A DNA stretch of 64,000 nucleotides, taken from positions 186,001 through 250,000 of the forward strand of contig JANEZZ010000478.1 of assembly GCA_026122225.1 (NCBI GenBank), written 5' to 3'. Origin of the DNA: Heloderma charlesbogerti. Lineage: Eukaryota; Chordata; Lepidosauria; Squamata; Helodermatidae. A model generated the notes under the pieces. The model saw only the letters and a list, made by a program, of their open reading frames with translations, was not told where the DNA came from and did not search any database. The translations under genes were made by a program, and so were the position numbers. Positions 54,745 to 64,000 of this stretch are shown here, one piece after another (the first letter of the stretch is position 1; every line of letters begins with the position of its first letter).

Positions 54745-55387
54745 TTCAGTGGTAGGGATGTCAGAAAATTCCGCCACGGACTCCAGTGAGGCTGGATTCT
54801 AAAGAATTCGGATCCCCCCGGAATCCATGGCGGAACGTCCTCCCCCACCCCACAGAATCCCCCCAGGATGGAATTTACCTGGTGGAGGATCCTGCAGCTC
54901 CGGTGGCTCCGGCGGCAGCGGATGCGGTGGCTCCGGCTGGTCTCCCGGCCGCTGCCAGGCTGATGCAGCCACAAATGGCAGCCGTTGTAGCAGCCACCAT
55001 TTGCGTCCTTGCAGTAAGCCGTGATAGGCTACGTAAATATTTACATAGCCTATCATGGCAAAAGGCAGCCACGCAAATGGCAGCTGCTACGCCATTTGCG
55101 TGGCTGCCTTTTGCCGTGATAGGCTATGTAAGTATTTATGTAGCCTATCACGGCTTACTGCAAGGACGCAAATGGTGGCCGCTATGACGGCCGCCATTTG
55201 CAGCTGCAGCAGCCTGACAGCGGTCGGAACTCTGGCTGCGGCCAGCCCCGGCCGGCGGCTCCATGGAGCCACCACAGAGCAGATCTGGCCGGGGAGGATT
55301 CTGGGGGAAGGGATGGAGTGCCTCCCTCCCACCGCGGATTGACCGGCACGGAGCCAGGTAGGGATTTCGTACATCCCTACTCAGTGG
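54745..55387 (+). mobile_element. hAT-like fold-back element FB-3 (627 bp), 7/8 TSD
   Basis: The element is 54753-55379, starting TAGGGATGTCAGAAAATTCC and ending GATTTCGTACATCCCTA. Flanks are TTCAGTGG (54745-54752) and CTCAGTGG (55380-55387). Its centre is one long palindrome with arms of about 124 bp (about 54958-55081 and 55091-55214) around a 9-nt spacer, containing two copies of TGATAGGCTACGTAA-type stems. The outer thirds match FB-2 closely. No transposase. Confidence 0.88.
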
Positions 55388-56142
55388 TGCTTCACTTCAC
55401 ACTTAGAAGGCTGCCAAACGCAACTACTGCCTACTGCCTTGTAGATTAAAAAGGTATTTGATATAAATAACCTCTTGATTATTTGTTAATAAACCCGCTG
55501 GCAAAGGGAAAATGCCAGTCATAGTGAACAAATTAAACACTCAGTACATCAAGTGCATAAAGAGAGGCAATTATGAGGACAGAAAAGGCAAACAAACCAA
55601 ATTATTTTCCTTTAAAAAAAATCCATCAAAGATTTTGAGCTTTCAAACTGGCATAGGGACCCAGATGAAGAGCATGAAATAAGGGCAATTTTAGGTCACT
55701 GATAAATTATAAGCATCGAGCAAGTATTAAAGCAGAGGTCAGCAACTATTTTTTTCGAGTCCTCAGAAGTCAGCAAATGTGAAACAAGACACACACTTAT
55801 AAGGTCATCCATTGTTGACAATAACATATTACTCCAATTGTGAAAGCTTTGAGCAGAATATGCATAATGTTAATGACTTGCCCTTTTTGTCATGATCAAG
55901 GGAGGTTTGATTTAAGGCAATCCTCTATCAGTCAAAACTCTCGATTGCTGTTTACGGTAACAACACAGAATGATGTTGGAGATGCAGTGAAAGGTTAAAC
56001 ATAGCTTGGTTGTGGAGATACTGAACTGGGGAGGGGGCACCCCAGAGTTTAATGCAGCAGGATAAAGCACAAAACATTGATTTAATATGGCAGATCACAA
56101 GCAAAATCATTGTGTACGCTAGGCATAATTTAAACACATTAA
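55388..56142. other. No gene recognised
   Basis: AT-rich unique-looking DNA. Confidence 0.5.
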
Positions 56143-56546
56143 GGGTGCAATCCTATCTGGATAGGGGGACGCCTATGAACTCAGGGGCGACTGCCTATCC
56201 AATGCAGGGTGGTTGGAGCGCTGAGGGGATCTTCTCCCCCAAGCTCCGGCAGCCCTGCATTTGTAGCTCGATGTCCGATTTCAGCTGTCTAGCCATGGGA
56301 CTTTGGAACATGGGGGGAGGCCGGACAACGCATAGGAAGCATCGTACCAGCACTTCCACACTTACCCCCCTCAGGTATGCCCCTTTTGCCCCGCTCCACG
56401 CTGCTCTTCTGAGCCCACAGCCTGGGAACAATCCACGTTGCCTATGAGGCAGCGGGGCAGAAAGGCAGTTTTCCGGGTTCCGAGGCTGGTTCCCAGAAAC
56501 TGAACAATCCTATGGCTGTCTGTCTAGTAGCCATAGGATTACACTC
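56143..56546. mobile_element. Harbinger-like element, 404 bp, TAA flanks (family H, long form)
   Basis: Begins GGGTGCAATCCTATCTGG after TAA and ends CCATAGGATTACACTC before TAA (56547-56549). The body contains GGATAGGGGGACGCCTATG and ATGCAGGGTGGTTGGAGC. The ends match the small MITEs, but the interior is different, resembling 57251-57686 in layout. Confidence 0.68.
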
Positions 56547-56812
56547 TAAGGAATCCTAATTATTTTTTAAATTATTCCTGTTGATCATGCACACATTAAA
56601 GGCAATTGTATGCACTTCTCAGTGAAAACTGTGACATGGCTACATTAATTCTGAAGCTGTTTTATGCAGGTATCCTCAACTGTGAGTTATGGAATAATCC
56701 TATTGAGACAAGTCTGTTTTTGAATTTTAGTCATATCAGTATTACACAATTTGAAGCCTAGAATCACTTACCTGGGAGCTGTTCCACCAGGGAGTGAAAG
56801 CCTTTCTGTCAG

Positions 56813-57075
56813 GGCCGAACTAAGATATTTTGCTGCCTGAGACAGGACAGCAGAAAGCTTCCCCTGCTAAGGTGCATAGTACCCCAGGTTGGCCACATTG
56901 TCTTGGCACTTGAGGCGGAAAATCCTAGAAGCAGCTCTCTCTGGGAGTAAAAAAGAAAAAGAAAAAGATTGTACTGTATTAAATTACTAACAATTTCTTG
57001 GCCTTTCATAGCATCTAAAACTTGGCCTTTCATGGCAGCTGCCTCATTCTGCGAAATGGCAGGGCTGGCCTTTCA
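56813..57075. repeat. hAT-like repeat, related to 23555-23690 and 42003-42320
   Basis: Starts CAGGGCCGAACTAAG with TGCTGCCTGAGACAGG and ends CAGCTGCCTCATTCTGCG, GGCAGGGCTGGCC. The ends are roughly complementary. The interior shares GGTTGGCCACATTGTC and AAAATCCTAG with 23555-23690. Confidence 0.45.
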
Positions 57076-57149
57076 GTCAAGTTTTAGTTCTATTCAACAT
57101 TTGTCTATGCCTGCAGTGCAAAGATTTGTAGAGCCCTAAATAATCTGGG

Positions 57150-57245
57150 ATCAGGGTATTTATTTATTTACAGTATTTGTATACTGCTCCACATCCAAAG
57201 ACCTCAGAGTGGTGAACAGCAGAAAGGATAAAGAATAAAAACACC
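57150..57245 (-). mobile_element. L2-like 3' tail (antisense)
   Basis: TATTTATTTATTTACAG followed by TATACTGCTCCACATCC and CAGAGTGGTGAACAGC; complement of an L2-type stem and AAAT tail. Confidence 0.5.
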
Positions 57246-57250
57246 ATATG

Positions 57251-57686
57251 GAGAGAGCAATCCTATGGCCTGCTAGACACTGTCTAGTGGGCCATAGGAT
57301 ACGCTGTATTCTGGGAACCGACCTCGAAGCGTGAGCTCCAAGGTCGTTTCCCGGAAATCTGACTTCCCCTTGGAGGCAGCGCAGAGAAGCCCCATCCTCC
57401 GTGCTCAGAAGACGAGCGCAGAGCAACTGAAAAGGGGCAGGGCTGGGGGTGTTCCAGGGTGGGGAGAGCAGAGCTGCACATACGACACATCCTATGTGTC
57501 GTATGGCAGCTTCCTCTCCCGACCACCCCACCCCCGCTAGACAGCCAAAAGTGGCTGTCTAGCAAAAAAGAGCAAGGCAGGAGAGGCGTGGAGGGAATGA
57601 TCCCTCCGTGCCTCTCCTGCCTTGCTTTGGATAGGCGGTCACCTCTGAGGTTGGAGGCAACTGCCTATCTACTTAGGATTGGGCCC
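57251..57686. mobile_element. Harbinger-like element, ~436 bp, right TAA flank (family H, long form)
   Basis: The left end GAGAGCAATCCTATGGCC and right end CTTAGGATTGGGCCC (then TAA) are related to family H. The interior has strong hairpins: CTAGACA...TGTCTAG near 57263-57283, CATACGACACAT/ATGTGTCGTATG at 57479-57504, and CTAGACAGCC/GGCTGTCTAG at 57537-57562. The left flank is not a clean TAA. Confidence 0.5.
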
Positions 57687-57694
57687 TAAATTAA

Positions 57695-57975
57695 TTTAAA
57701 AAGAAAGAAAAGAAAAGAAAAGAAAAGAAAAGAAACAGAGTTCTGATAAAACCAGGTCTGATAAACAGTGGCTGGTCACTTGAGGAAGGCTTCCTGAAAT
57801 AACATTGCTTTTGGCGCCTCCTGAAAACAATGCAATGTTGGTGCCTGCCCAACTTCCAAAGGCAGGGAATTCCATAGGAAGGGGGCCACCACACTGAAGA
57901 CTTTTTCCTGGTAGACTGTAATTGGGCCATGGGTCCATGTGGAACTACCAGGAACATGTGGAACCACCAGAGTAT
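57695..57975 (-). mobile_element. L2-like LINE C-terminal fragment (antisense) with (AAAAG)n
   Basis: The minus strand encodes VFSVVAPFLWNSLPLEV, matching AFSVVAPTLWNSLPREL at the C-terminus of copy A. At its 3' end lies an AAAAG repeat (57698-57736) instead of the AAAT tail. Confidence 0.75.
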
Positions 57976-58131
57976 CTTAGAGAATGCCTCCTCAATATGA
58001 GCTACCTGATCAGCAGATGGGACACTTTTCTGAGTGCCCTTACTTATCAGGGGTAAAGCTGATGTCTGTCAGAAATAGGCTGTTTTCGGACCTGGCATTC
58101 TCCTTTACTATTGATTCTGCTCAGCTCCTGT

Positions 58132-58700
58132 GTCAGTGTCAGGATTCCCTTAGGCCCCACTTCACTTCAATGCCCAAACATACACAGATGAGAGGCCTCA
58201 GCCTATAGTCTTTTAACCTATTACTTCACAGGGTCATACAGATGCAAATTCTCAGAGAACTCTCCATCTACAAAGGAATGCCTTCAGGGGATCCAAATGG
58301 AATTTACAAGAGTTGCCCGCCATTTGAAGAGGGAAGTGGTCTCGCTAGCCAAACTTAAGGGGGGTGGAGTTCCCTCTGTAGTTGTGGGGCCTCTAAGCAC
58401 AGCTTTTCATGCAAGGCCAATCAGGTAGACTGTCTAAGTTCCACCCCTGCCTTGTCTCTTTTTGCTTTGAGCCTGCGCCTAGCATCTATTAGGTCAACCT
58501 CCTGTTCATCGCCTCTCACGGGGTGTGTATGTGTGAGGAGCGACCTTCAAGCTCAGCCATCTGTATGTTTGTAACCTGAGAAGCAGGCCTACTCATATCT
58601 GGACTACCCTGGGAAAACACCTCCCCCATGTCAGACAGTTCTCCTTCAGAATCTGAACTGCTATCCCACTCCCTGCACTCAGAAACCCCCTGACGGTCAG
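58132..58700 (-). mobile_element. Solo LTR (559 bp), antisense, 5-bp TSD gtcag
   Basis: The LTR is 58137-58695 and reads TGTCAGGATTCC...CCCCCTGACG on the plus strand, so its own 5' end is at 58695 with one decayed base. GTCAG lies at 58132-58136 and 58696-58700. On its sense strand, GGGTTTCTGAGTGCAGG, CAGATTCTGAAGGAG and CAGATGGCTGAGCTTG parallel the LTR at 36992-37540. The overlap between the repeat TGTCAG at the end and the flank makes exact trimming ambiguous by a base or two. Confidence 0.78.
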
Positions 58701-59581
58701 CTCCACCCAAGGGTAGATCCTCTGGAGCAAGGGGAGCACTTCAGGGCAACAAATGTTTTCTGCAGTAAGTGTCAGTTGGTTTGCTCAAAGCCAGTCCGTA
58801 TAAGGGTGTGGTCGGCATACTAACTGAGCTGAAGAATCCTACAAAGGAGTCTTACAGGGAAGTTAAATGAATGGAGTCAAGCTTCCCATGCATGTACCTC
58901 TTTCATTTCCCACGTGCTTCTTTTTGAATAATGAATGATACAGATAATATATTTTATTGGACTTTCTTCTCATGTTGAAAGAGCAGGCATTTGAATTATG
59001 GGCCAGAAGTATATTGGAAGAGGCATCAAATAAGCAGAAGACAAAGATGTTGCGTGCATTTTCTCCAGATATTATAGAGTTTTATTGTAAATTCCAGACC
59101 AATCATAATTTAGTCTTCCTGGCACCATATGCTCCCCATAACTTAATACAAAGCATACAGCCACAGCACAAAGAGAGGCTTGAATTCCTGGATTTGTAGG
59201 AGTCAAAGAGAATATACTTCAGTATTTACTGGAGTGATGCCTTCACAAGGAAGATGTAAACCAGAAAAGGAAGGAACATTTTTGCATTAAGGCAGGAAAC
59301 AATAGATTGCATTGTATTAATTTCATTGTGTACTTCAGGAAATTTCATAAGGCCACTGCAATCACTACCATATCAGACTAATAGAAAATGCATTGTATTT
59401 CAAATTTGTCATTATAATAAAGTTTTGAAGAACTCATTTGTCCCCAAAATTATTCTGCACATTATGATTCCTTATTCCTCCAGAAGCTCATGAAAAGAAA
59501 TAATATGCTTCACATAACAATATGCAATGCACCTAAATGTCTACATATGGAAGATTTGCAAAACAGTTAAATTCCATACGC
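58701..59581. other. No gene recognised
   Basis: AT-rich DNA. An 80-codon plus-strand frame at 58957-59199 has a protein-like composition but matches no family I know and lacks splice or promoter context I can support. Confidence 0.4.
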
Positions 59582-59650
59582 TCTACTCAGAAGTAAGCCC
59601 CACTGATTTCAGTAGGGCTTACTCCCAGGTAAATATGTACAAGGGTGTCA
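59582..59650. repeat. 'gggagtaag' palindromic repeat, both arms
   Basis: CTCAGAAGTAAGCCCCACTG and CAGTAGGGCTTACTCCCAGG form the stem, the best-preserved copy of the family in the window. Flanks were not resolved. Confidence 0.55.
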
Positions 59651-61048
59651 CTTTCTTTGGGTGGGTGGGGAAGATGGCATTGGTCCCTGGCTTTGGTGTG
59701 TGCGTGGGAAAAACTGTGTGCAGCAAAGCCTCCCTGATGCAAGATGGAGCATTGCTTCTCCACCCGGTGCCTTGGCCGAGGACCTGGCTTCTGTGCACAC
59801 AGGCTGTCCCCAGTCAGGGAAAGCAATGCAGTCCTATGGAAGGAGAGAGAGAATCCAAAGTGGAGGAATGGCCAAATCCAGAGCCTTGCTGGGTTGCTGG
59901 GAGATATGGGGAGGACATTTTCCCATTTTTCCCCAGCCCATTGTCTCCTTCCCCCCAGGATTTCCCCTTCCATTGGTCTCAGGGGTGGTATATTTTCCTT
60001 TCCAAAACCATGCTGGGGGAATGGGAGGGCTTTGGATCCAGCAGAATCAGACAAAGGCCCTTTAATAGTCAGACGTCTCCTCAAGGAGGTGAGGTTAACA
60101 GCTGGTCCAGACCAGCCAGCTTTCATAATGTCTCAGAAGGTCTCTGCATGTTGCTGAGACAACAAGCAGATAGCTCTAGATAACCAAAGCATCAGGACAA
60201 GTCACTATAAGGCCCTAAGGTTCTTGAAGCAGGGACTCTGGCAGGAAGGCCCAGGCACCTGACTCCTTGCAGTGCAAAGCAACTCTGAGGCAAAAGGAGC
60301 TTCCAGCCTTATCCCTGCTATACTGCAGTGCCACTTCTGTGATGGAACTTTGAGAAGCATTGCGATGGCTGGTTAAGCTAGCCATACCAGGTGACCAGAG
60401 CAACCTACAGGGGCCTGGCTGGTGGTATATAAGTTCGTTCCTCAGATGGGTTATTCGGTCAGTGAGGGAAAGAGCTCAGCTTCCTCCTCTTTACTTGCCT
60501 CTGCCTTATCCACCTGTTCCAGAACCTGACCATCAATCCCATGTTAGGGCCTAACTACATATGACATTCAATGCCTCACCTTCATTGTGTGAGGGTTTAC
60601 ATTTTTTTTAGTAGTAGTAAATGTGTGGAGAAGTCCATTTTGAATTAGGACTGCAGTGTATGGGGTGGGGAGGTTTAACTGTACCCCCTCCCATCAGGAT
60701 CCTGACATAAAACCCAGCCCACCCCCAGGCTGCAATTAGTGACCCCCCAAAAGCTACCTTTAGTACTGCTGGCCCTTTATTTGCCGTTACAGAATCTGAT
60801 CACTGGCCTGATTGGATTACACTGTTTGCTTCTGACCCTGTTGGTCCACCACCTGGCCATCTCTGTAGCCTTCCTGGGCATTTGTTGTAAGTTGCATGTC
60901 GATGAGCTTCAATTGTGACTACTACGTACAACTAAGTGCAAGTCCATGGATGCCAGCATGTTGGCAATTATTCAGGTTTGAATCACCTTTTGTATGAATG
61001 CAGCATAATCATAGCTCCTGATAATTATTCACCACATCTTCCCTTACC
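59651..61048. other. No gene recognised
   Basis: Long overlapping frames at 59527-60183 (plus) and 59587-60126 (minus) run through GC-richer DNA, but no domain is visible in any. A TATATAAG box at 60425 has no attributable transcript. Confidence 0.4.
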
Positions 61049-61656
61049 CCATAGAGCAGGGGTACAGAACGTCCAACTCACGGGCCTAATGTGGCCTGCA
61101 GAAACTTCTCTCACTTCTGTGGGCCCCACCCACTCAGCAGTGAAACTCCACCCCTCCATAAGCCGTGCCCCTACCAGGCATTAGGGGAGGAAGCACAGAA
61201 ATGAATGCCCATTGTTACCTCTGATCACAGATTGGGCTAGATGACAGTGGGTATTCCCCTGTGCTGCTTTGCTGCATGAGGGCTTTCCCGATTTGGGAAG
61301 CTCTGTGCATAGCAAAGCTGAGTGGGAGGCACGAAGGGGACGCAACTGGCTCTGTTTCACCTGCCCTGCCTCCTTCCCCCATTGTAGGAAGGAGGCAGGG
61401 AAGCAAAACTGGGGCAGAGGCTTCTGCGTCTCCTCTGACCCTTCATCACAGGAGCAAGGGAAACCCAGCTGGGTCGATTTTGCTGTGTGCAGGGCTTCCC
61501 TAATCGGGAAAACCCTTCCACAGAGAAGCTTCAGGCAGGGAGCAAATGAGGTCAGATAGGCATAGCTACACCCACCTGATGTCATACAGGCCACAGAGGG
61601 TGGGGGGGGGCATCTGACCCCCAACCCAAGTTTGGTTCTGCACCCCTGCCATACAG
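61049..61656. mobile_element. hAT-like element (592 bp) with 7/8 TSD
   Basis: The element is 61057-61648, from CAGGGGTACAGAACGTCC to GGTTCTGCACCCCTG. Flanks are CCATAGAG (61049-61056) and CCATACAG (61649-61656). Subterminal GGGCCTAATGTGGCCTGC and CATACAGGCCACAGAGG pieces, and inner GATTTGGGAAGCTCTG/CAGGGCTTCCCTAATC pieces, give it partial internal symmetry. The frames at 61181-61624 are antisense to each other and not transposase-like. Confidence 0.8.
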
Positions 61657-62399
61657 CAAGTGCAATAACGGAAAGAAAAGGGGTCGCGCAAAATGGTTAA
61701 GATTAATAACATCACAACAGCACTAATGGCTGTTTGTAATCAGGGACATAATCATCATTCTCATGATTACATACAAAGGGATGCCTATAATTTCTCCTGA
61801 GCAGTCCAGACCGTACTTCTTATAGGTAAGGCATGCATAATCTGGACAGCTTCAGCTATTGGGTGGTTCACAAATTAAATAAAAAATAAATAATTTTGTA
61901 CTGTGCTGCTTGTGAGTAGGCCTGGTCCGGTGGATGCTTTGCGATGGATTTTTGGATGCTTTCGGAACATAAGCATAGATGGTGGGAGACTTTCAGAACT
62001 TGTTCCGAGGTTCCAAAGGCTGCTTTTCTATGTGGCTCTGAGAGTATCACATCTGATTTTAATTATTATCATTATTATGGCTGTGTGGACTCTCTCTTCC
62101 CACCTCCCATTCATCATCTTAAAGTCACCTAACTCTCTGCAAAATGGGAGGTATTGCTAGAACAGGAGAATGTGGATGCGAAGGAGCACTTTTGTGTGAT
62201 TATGTGACCCTTGCATGTTTTGTGCCTAAGCTTTCTCCTTCTGTGGTATGGGTAAGGGATTCAAAGACTGCTCCTCATCCACTGATCCCCCTTGTCTCCG
62301 CCTCTCATGAGCTCTTGGATCTGCCTCTCATGACCCCTTGGCTATGCCTCTGCTGACTTGTCCTCTGTCCCACCATTCAGACTGGCCACTGGCCTCCAC
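61657..62399. other. No gene recognised
   Basis: Contains a short L2-like tail fragment (CAGCTATTGGGTGGTTCACA, AAATAAAAAATAAAT) at 61853-61893. Otherwise unique-looking. Confidence 0.4.
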
Positions 62400-62815
62400 T
62401 GTACAATAGTGGTGTTTAAAATGATGCATGGTCAGAGAAAGTGGATAGGGAGACAATTTTCTCTCTTTCTCTTAATACTAGAACCCAGGGTTATCCCATG
62501 AAGCCGAATGGTGGGAGATTCAGGACAGGTAAAAGGAAGTCCTTCTTTACACAGCGTGTAGTTAAACTATGGAATTCACTGCCACAAGATATAGTGATGG
62601 CCACTAATTTGGATGGCTTTCAATGGGGATTGGACACATTCATGGAGGATAAGTGTATCAAGGTCCATTTACACCAGTTGCTGGGAAAATGGGCAGGAGA
62701 GTGTTGTTGCACTCATGTCCTGCTTGTGAGTTCCTTGCAGGCAGCTGGTTTGTCACCATGAGAACAGAATGCTAGACCCTTGGTCTTTTCCAGCATGGCT
62801 CTTCTTATATTCATG
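62400..62815 (+). mobile_element. CR1/L3-type LINE 3' end
   Basis: AAAATGATGCATGGTCAGAG, AAGCCGAATGGTGGGAGATT, TTTACACAGCGTGTAG, GGATGGCTTTCAATGGGG and CAGCATGGCTCTTCTTATATTC follow the 3' third of the element at 16256-17504 in the same order. Frame 62441-62761 preserves VKLWNSLPQDIV, the conserved C-terminal block. Confidence 0.75.
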
Positions 62816-62889
62816 AATACAGTGTTATACAGTGTTCAGAAGCACTGTACCTCTGATTGCAAAGACAGAGAGAAAGACAGAGACAGAAT

Positions 62890-62923
<34 letters not shown>

Positions 62924-62924
62924 A

Positions 62925-62956
<32 letters not shown>

Positions 62957-62958
62957 AC
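62890..62958. repeat. Back-to-back (GT)n and (AC)n microsatellites
   Basis: (GT)15 at 62890-62920 is followed by ATAA and (CA)n to 62958. The two arms are complementary and could form a long hairpin. Confidence 0.95.
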
Positions 62959-64000
62959 CCTTGGGGACGCATTTGCTTTTCAAAAACCAAGGAAATTTAA
63001 TCATCGAAAAACCTGCCAGTTTAAAAGGCCAGACGATAAGGCTATCTCACGTTGGTCCGAACTCCACAATGCCAGGAAATTGGAAGCTAAGGCCAATGCC
63101 TTATCTGACTTGCCCATGATCAGTCATGATGTTGCACAATGTCACAAATTGTGCTTGCCTTACTATATTGCTAGAGGAATCCTACTGTGCACTGATTCAC
63201 ACCTTTATTCTGTGAGTCGACCAATGTCTTTCCTGGGTGAGTTTATAGTGAGAGATGGCTGTCTCCTTTAATGTAGCTGGTGTGTTAAATACATGTAGAT
63301 GTATTTCCTAGCAACTGATGATGTTGCCAGTAATGGTAAGAAATGTCAAAGCAAGCTGGGGTGCGGAGTAGGGGAAATTGTTTCAAAGATTATTAGGAGG
63401 TGCCAAGAAAAAGTGGAACTTGGTAATGTGGGGCTGGGGAACATAATGATTTTGAGCAGAAATCAGTTGCTACATTTATTAAATTGAAGTATTTTTGCAG
63501 AGCAGTGCCTTCTCCCTACTAAAACGTATTCACAGAGACTTACATAGAATATGAAGTTAGACAATTGAACTCACAAACCTGAACCATACATCTTTTCAGG
63601 GGTAAAGTGATATTGGGAAGATGGTATCTGAAACAAAGAAGCAGTGTGCTGGAAGATGGTGTTTAAGCCTTCCACTAATCACTTGTTTTAATCTACAACA
63701 CCATACCACCACATTGTTTTATCTTCACCAAACATCTCAAGATCCAAAGCAACCATGGGTAGGTCCAGTATGCATGCTAGTGGAAATCTCAATATGGTAG
63801 AGAATGACTATTTTCCTTTCAGACTCCAAGCCTATTCTGTTGCAACCACACATCTCTTATTAGAAAGCAACCCTCAACACCTTGCAGCATGACTGCTGCT
63901 GGAAATCTCGGTGTGGTGTTGAATGATTTTTTTCCTTTCATTCCTGTTGGTACAATAGAAAAACCAGAATAAAAAACTTGAATTACAGTGTAATATAGGC
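62959..64000. other. No gene recognised; direct repeat near the right edge
   Basis: Two related ~46-bp segments lie at 63776-63823 and 63896-63941 (GCTGGAAATCTC, GAATGA, TTTTCCTTTCA). Otherwise unique-looking. Confidence 0.45.

Noticed and set aside
58957..59199. 80-codon frame with protein-like composition
   Set aside because: I recognise no family and see no exon signals I can defend; possibly a decayed repeat.
59527..60183. 218-codon plus-strand frame overlapped by a 179-codon minus-strand frame
   Set aside because: Both strands and several frames are open in a GC-richer stretch. No domain, splice or promoter evidence supports a gene.
60400..60560. Host promoter at the TATATAAG box
   Set aside because: A lone TATA-like match without an attributable transcript or conserved exon is not enough.
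62780..63271. 163-codon plus-strand frame across the (GT)n(AC)n tract
   Set aside because: It includes Cys-Val and Thr-His runs from the microsatellite, and the rest shows no domain.

Overview
The window looks like intergenic or intronic DNA from a squamate reptile, most likely a lizard. No host protein-coding exon, tRNA, full-length rRNA gene, CRISPR array or operon was recognised. The assignment rests on repeat content: a nearly full-length BovB/RTE retrotransposon, several copies of an L2/CR1-like LINE ending in AAAT-type tails, CR1 3' ends, hAT and PIF/Harbinger-like non-autonomous DNA transposons, LTR fragments, a MIR-like SINE, a 5S-rRNA-headed SINE, and many microsatellites. All long reading frames either belong to broken retrotransposons or are low-complexity or antisense artefacts.

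Layout. 0-8 kb: an LTR 3' end at the left edge, a decayed ~50-bp minisatellite, then a 3.9-kb antisense L2/CR1-like LINE (copy A) with a duplicated GC-rich 5' region. 8-16 kb: palindromic MITEs, a 998-bp hAT-like fold-back element with a perfect 8-bp target-site duplication (TSD), and Harbinger-like MITEs with TTA/TAA flanks. 16-25 kb: a decayed CR1, a 2.1-kb hAT-like element, and a 3.2-kb BovB with an exact 11-bp TSD. 25-35 kb: an inserted sequence with a 33-bp duplication, a 5' part of the L2-like LINE (copy B) joined to an LTR 3' part, SINE relics, a MIR-like SINE. 35-39 kb: L2-like LINE copy C, interrupted by a solo LTR (TSD gccag) and by a hAT-like fold-back element (8-bp TSD). 39-50 kb: mostly unique DNA, an L1-like antisense relic, an ancient L2 RT relic, a 5S-headed SINE, and a ~700-bp tract almost devoid of cytosine. 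50-64 kb: a 1.7-kb candidate transposon containing ~280-bp tandem repeats, more hAT-like elements with 7/8 TSDs, a CR1 3' half, a third fold-back element, further Harbinger-like MITEs, an antisense solo LTR, and a CR1-like 3' end.

There are no cooperating host genes to describe; the biology is the layered history of transposons. The best candidates for something undescribed are the fold-back hAT-like family (three copies of 557, 627 and 998 bp sharing TAGGGATG ends and TGATAGGCTACGTAA palindromes), the 1.7-kb element with internal tandem repeats, and the cytosine-free tract, which may instead be an assembly artefact. Family names come from recognising motifs and ends by eye; no database search was run.
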